Below are positions 60,726-64,000 of a stretch of DNA of 64,000 bases, one piece after another. The translations under genes and the position numbers were made by a program. The notes under the pieces are model-generated. The model worked only from the letters and a program-made list of their open reading frames with translations. It was not told the DNA's origin and ran no database searches. The stretch is taken from assembly GCF_026262505.1 (NCBI RefSeq), contig NC_067205.1, positions 8,866,001 through 8,930,000 on the forward strand. Direction: 5' to 3'. The first letter of the stretch is position 1. Each line of letters starts with the position of its first letter. The stretch is from Trichomonas vaginalis G3 (taxonomy: Eukaryota > Parabasalia > Trichomonadida > Trichomonadidae).

Positions 60726-61685
60726 ATGACGAATCCGAACAAGGACCCCTATGTTTCTAAAGCGACAAAAAAAGCACTCATGATAAAAATCTTTAGTTCA
60801 ACACCAAATGCTTGGTTTATGGATATCTTGGAAAACATTCCGAGGTATAGAGAAGATGGACCACCATACTGGCTAATATTTATCGGTCAAAACACAAGAT
60901 ACTGTGAAGCCATACCATTACAGTCCAAAAATATTTTAGATATCTTAGCAGCTTTGACAATATTCGTTGACAAATACCATCCAACAAAACTGACATCTGA
61001 CTGTGAAAGTTCTTTCAAATCAGATGATGTAAAAAACTATCTGCGTTCAAAAAATGTAAACCAATATTTCATTGTCGACCAAAACCATTCTGCTCTTGGT
61101 GTCATTGACGGTTGTATAAAAATGTTAAGAGACTTAAACCAACCACAAGGTGGTGAAGCAAATGAAATGTCATATGACGACAAATATAGACACTTCTCCA
61201 TGGCAAAGATGAGACAAGTTTTAAATATTTACAATAGCCGTAAACAAAAAGGTTTGGGAAACCACTCCCCCGAAGAAATGAAAAACAACCCTGACTTAGA
61301 GAAAGACTATATATTTAACAATTTAGTCAAAAGAGACAAACAAGAAAGAATGCCGGGCTTCAAACTTCAGAAAGGTGACAAAGTAAAAATAGAAATACCT
61401 AAACGCGACCCATATGAAAATACTATTGACTATGACAACAATGGGAACTCGACAGGTACTCGCATTCGTGTTCGTAAAAATAGAAGAAAGTATACAAGAG
61501 AATATTATGAAGTTTTAGGCAAACATGGCAAAATGTACAGACTGCAAGCAGAAGATAAAACGACTATTGTCAGACCTCGTTTCAAACTTGTCAAAGTTCA
61601 AGGTGGTATACTTTCAAAGACAGTTCCTAACAAATATAAGACAACTCCTGACGAATATGCTAAAGAAGTTGAAAATGACGACTAA
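60726..61685 (+). CDS. Retroviral-type (RVE) integrase, 319 aa
   Basis: The integrase of Mavericks belongs to the retroviral and LTR-element DDE superfamily and inserts the element into host DNA. The catalytic core spans about residues 25-170: FMDILENIPRY with the first acidic residue, the strand PYWLIFIGQNTRYCEAIPL, the second acidic residue in KLTSDCESSF, and the third catalytic region in DQNHSALGVIDGCIKMLRDL. A C-terminal region from about 225 (KLQKGDKVKIEIPKRDP, then YTREYYEVLGKHGKMYRL) resembles the SH3-like or chromo-type end that follows such cores. It is divergent from the small Gly-rich gene and overlaps the fibre gene stop by 4 bases. Confidence 0.87.
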   Translation: MTNPNKDPYVSKATKKALMIKIFSSTPNAWFMDILENIPRYREDGPPYWLIFIGQNTRYCEAIPLQSKNILDILAALTIFVDKYHPTKLTSDCESSFKSDDVKNYLRSKNVNQYFIVDQNHSALGVIDGCIKMLRDLNQPQGGEANEMSYDDKYRHFSMAKMRQVLNIYNSRKQKGLGNHSPEEMKNNPDLEKDYIFNNLVKRDKQERMPGFKLQKGDKVKIEIPKRDPYENTIDYDNNGNSTGTRIRVRKNRRKYTREYYEVLGKHGKMYRLQAEDKTTIVRPRFKLVKVQGGILSKTVPNKYKTTPDEYAKEVENDD

Positions 61686-62938
61686 GCATTTCTATACCAT
61701 GCGTAAACTGTCATGTAAGGTGGCATGTAGTCTTTACTTTGTCCCGTTGTTTGCGTATATCCCGAAACGCGATGTGTATGGTTTCCATCTCCCTGAGTGT
61801 CACCCCAGAAACAATTTATAGCAAACTGAACGTCGTCTTTAACATCATATCCTTTACCTTTTTTCATTGCTGACCAATCCCAAAATTTATGCTTATGCCA
61901 ACCTGCTTGAGATGTACTTAAATCTATGTAGTGACTGTGCGCAGGTAAATTTTCACCTGAAATCGTTTTACTTCCTCCTGTTTCCTTTGAAGAGTTTGCA
62001 CAATACAAAAACCTGTCAACTATTTGAGTCCAAGTTCCAAAACCCAGAACTGTTTCTGGTCTGGTAGAGTTCATTGACGTATAAATAGAGCCTATAGGAT
62101 ATAATGTTTGAAGCATTTCTGTCTTTAACGTTTGAAGCTCTGTTTTGTCAGCTTTTTTATCTAACTCATCGTTAACATATGTTTTGTCAGCTTTTTTATC
62201 TAACTCATCGTTAACATATGTTTTGTCAGCTTTGTTGTCATATAAATCTTGAGCAGTGAATTTAACTTTGTTTTCATCCTCCATGACATAGACATTTCTA
62301 CATCTAGTGTATTTCATCGTCGTTATGTCATCCTCCGATGTTAAACCTTGTGGAAAGTTAGGAGGTTTCCAATACAATGCATCCCCACCAGTTCCATCAG
62401 GTTCTTCAACCGTTCCTGCAATATTTTCTATACCAACAGTTGCGAAGAAATCGTGTGTATGAGTCTTTTTAGAATATTCTTTGTCAGCTCTTGTCACTTC
62501 ACTTGACATTTTATTGTCAACATATGTTTTATCCGCTTTGTCATCTAACATTGCTGGTAGTTCATCTACGTCATAGATGTTATGTGTATGGTGTTTTTGT
62601 GGGTATGTTCTATCTGTCCATGCGAGAATATAGTCTCTTGTTGCATCTACATACTCTTTGTCAGCTTTGTTGTCAATATCTGCCTTCAAAAGAAGTTCAT
62701 CTATAGGTTTCTCGTTTAAAGTTCCTTTTGTTGGATTTATACAGACAGTATGGTTCTTATTGTCTTGAAACAGAAACTCATCTGTCATTGGGTTTAATGT
62801 CAGTTTTAAGTTTCCTTCTTTCAATGACTCAGATATCTTAGAATAGTTTGAAAAGTTTGTTGTGTTCTTATTTAGAGCTTGCACAATGAGTTGTCGGTTG
62901 TGTTGTATTTCTCTCATGGAAGCAATATCTTTCGACAT
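61682..62938 (-). CDS. Fibre protein with phage collar-like end, 418 aa
   Basis: Residues 1-80 are probably the particle-binding end. Residues 85-265 carry several copies of a KADKTYVNDELDKK-type unit (ADKEYV, ADKTYV, two tandem full copies), the short heptad-like repeat typical of trimeric fibre shafts. Residues 275-418 match phage tail-collar or baseplate-type C-terminal domains: LYPIGSIYTSMNSTRPE, a GFGTWTQIVDRFLY segment, His-containing NLPAHSHY and GNHTHRVSG, and the closing MPPYMTVYAWYRNA. Its role is probably attachment to the trichomonad or another target surface. A phage-type receptor-binding end in a eukaryotic Polinton suggests past gene transfer. Second copy at 15947-17203. Confidence 0.8.
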   Translation of the reverse strand: MSKDIASMREIQHNRQLIVQALNKNTTNFSNYSKISESLKEGNLKLTLNPMTDEFLFQDNKNHTVCINPTKGTLNEKPIDELLLKADIDNKADKEYVDATRDYILAWTDRTYPQKHHTHNIYDVDELPAMLDDKADKTYVDNKMSSEVTRADKEYSKKTHTHDFFATVGIENIAGTVEEPDGTGGDALYWKPPNFPQGLTSEDDITTMKYTRCRNVYVMEDENKVKFTAQDLYDNKADKTYVNDELDKKADKTYVNDELDKKADKTELQTLKTEMLQTLYPIGSIYTSMNSTRPETVLGFGTWTQIVDRFLYCANSSKETGGSKTISGENLPAHSHYIDLSTSQAGWHKHKFWDWSAMKKGKGYDVKDDVQFAINCFWGDTQGDGNHTHRVSGYTQTTGQSKDYMPPYMTVYAWYRNA

Positions 62939-62956
62939 TTTTATTGTAGATAAAAT

Positions 62957-63805
62957 ATGCTTCCAATAGAAAAAGAAAATTCAAGAGTTGCTACAACTAA
63001 ACCATTAGATGAACTTTTTACTAATGTCGGTCAAAAGTTTGAGACAGAGACCGTAAAGCATGAAGGCTATCGTTTTGACTACCCATTAAGATGGTTAAGA
63101 GACCCATCTGTCACAAAAGCTATTGGCTTTCGTAGAATGAAGTTTGTGTCTGTAGAAGATAAAAGTTTTCCATTTATTGTAAGGTTTCATATAGATTATA
63201 TATCTGAAGGGAAACGAAAAATGTGGGAAGAAATTGAGCTAATACAAGTTGACCTTTCATCTTCTCTACAGACTGCGTTAAAAAATATAGAAGATAAAAT
63301 AAATTCATGTTATGCAAAATATGCTGATGAATATGCAAATACCGAGAGCACACTTTATGTGAGAATTGTATATGACAAACAAAATTCACAAGTGTCATTT
63401 CAAATCTACGAAGACAATCCAAAGAAAGACGAACAAATATATACAGAATTCACTGCAATGTCATGGTATTATTTGCAAAGAATGTTAAATCAGAAAGTCG
63501 AACTTCCTTTAGCAAATATTTACAGTCGATATGCAAGAGATGAACCATATTTATTTAAAGATGTTTTCGACCCAGCTGCTATTATTGTTCATGCTTCATT
63601 TTCTGGCGCCCAAAACTCTTTCTTATGCTTGGCAAATGACTTTTACGAAAAACCTACAAAGTTATACGAACCACCAAGTGGAAGTATTTCAGACTTTCAA
63701 GTATGGTTTACTACAGATGGAAGAAAAAGAATAATTCCATTATACCATGCGTTTTACTTAGAACTTAGTTTCATATACAACTACTATCGAACGGTAAAAA
63801 TATAA
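62957..63805 (+). CDS. Virion-block protein of unknown function, 282 aa
   Basis: The protein is 282 residues, mixed alpha/beta, with aromatic-rich strands (FPFIVRFHIDYISEGKRKMW, then STLYVRIVYDKQNSQVSFQI). The C-terminal half has an AAIIVHASFSGAQNSF segment and ends in LELSFIYNYYRTVKI. No family or active site is recognised. It diverges from the fibre gene, with 18 bases between starts, and converges with the gene at 63810-64000. By place and length it could be a minor capsid or vertex protein, which is inference. The N-terminal part recurs at 17222-17526. Confidence 0.75.
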   Translation: MLPIEKENSRVATTKPLDELFTNVGQKFETETVKHEGYRFDYPLRWLRDPSVTKAIGFRRMKFVSVEDKSFPFIVRFHIDYISEGKRKMWEEIELIQVDLSSSLQTALKNIEDKINSCYAKYADEYANTESTLYVRIVYDKQNSQVSFQIYEDNPKKDEQIYTEFTAMSWYYLQRMLNQKVELPLANIYSRYARDEPYLFKDVFDPAAIIVHASFSGAQNSFLCLANDFYEKPTKLYEPPSGSISDFQVWFTTDGRKRIIPLYHAFYLELSFIYNYYRTVKI

Positions 63806-63809
63806 TTTT

Positions 63810-64000
63810 TTAATACGGTTGAGGTGTTGGATTTGGTTGCCAACTAGACTGTGGTGCAGGTTCAGGCTGTTGTATAACAGGAGCTTGCTCTTCTGGTTCA
63901 GGGTCTTTAGGTATAATACCAACAAACTGACCTACTCTTTTACCAATATTTTTGACTCCGTTCCAAATTCCTCTTCCGACAGATTTTATTCCATTCCATA
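63810..64000 (-). CDS. Gly-rich small virion-type protein, C-terminal part
   Basis: The frame enters from the right edge and ends with TAA at 63810-63812, 4 bases after the stop of the convergent 282-residue gene. The visible 63 residues start WNGIKSVGRGIWNGVKNIGK and end in a Pro/Gln tail (SWQPNPTPQPY). Repeated amphipathic Gly-rich turns resemble the N-terminus of the 133-residue protein at 60307-60708, so a membrane-active or minor capsid role is likely. Its start lies outside the window. Confidence 0.68.
   Translation of the reverse strand, partial: WNGIKSVGRGIWNGVKNIGKRVGQFVGIIPKDPEPEEQAPVIQQPEPAPQSSWQPNPTPQPY

Larger units (their letters stand above)
40620..64000. mobile_element. Maverick/Polinton copy C, left end to window edge
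   Basis: This is the best-preserved copy. All recognised genes are open apart from an assembly gap at 50156-50255. The left end is placed at AGTGGGG (40620), right after an 18-A run and next to a GC-rich palindrome. Polintons are known to begin with AG, but no second end is in view to confirm a terminal inverted repeat or a 6-bp target duplication, so the exact boundary is inference. The element continues beyond 64000. It looks whole as far as it is visible and very young. Confidence 0.88.

Overview
The window looks like the nuclear genome of the parabasalid Trichomonas vaginalis. It is AT-rich and intron-poor. Starts often follow a TCAYTT initiator within about 15 bases, stops often run into TAAA (the known trichomonad polyadenylation signal overlapping the stop), and most of the sequence is Maverick/Polinton DNA, a hallmark of that genome. 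The species assignment is inference from these traits.

Layout. (1) 1-17526, copy A: a Maverick cut by the left window edge inside the major capsid gene and ending abruptly inside its last visible gene. (2) About 17527-38860, copy B: the same element from its leftmost gene to the start of the integrase, so rich in small insertions that no gene reads cleanly. (3) About 38861-40619: host DNA with one intact gene, a GH30 glucosylceramidase-like enzyme at 39011-40429. (4) About 40620-64000, copy C: the best-preserved Maverick, running off the right edge and interrupted only by a 100-base assembly gap.

Maverick gene plan, read from copy C: an outer acidic-tail protein (-), a 1066-residue coiled-coil and Gln/Pro-rich protein, the major capsid protein, two small proteins, a candidate minor capsid protein, an SF3/D5-type helicase, two small proteins, the A32-like packaging ATPase, a nested 1.6-kb unit with inverted repeats around a 313-residue gene, a cargo island of about ten small genes, the family B DNA polymerase (-), three small virion-type proteins (-), a retroviral-type integrase, a fibre with a phage collar-like end (-), a 282-residue protein, and a further gene entering from the right edge. 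Replication (polymerase, helicase), integration (integrase), packaging (ATPase) and particle (capsid, fibre, small Gly-rich proteins) functions are all represented. I did not recognise the adenovirus-type cysteine protease usual for the family; it may lie beyond the right edge or be too divergent for me to see.

The most notable points are: copies A and C are almost identical, so they spread very recently; copy B looks more like unpolished long-read sequence than an old copy; the nested 1.6-kb unit has a 37-bp flanking duplication; and the cargo island has a different base composition and host-like initiators from the surrounding virion genes.
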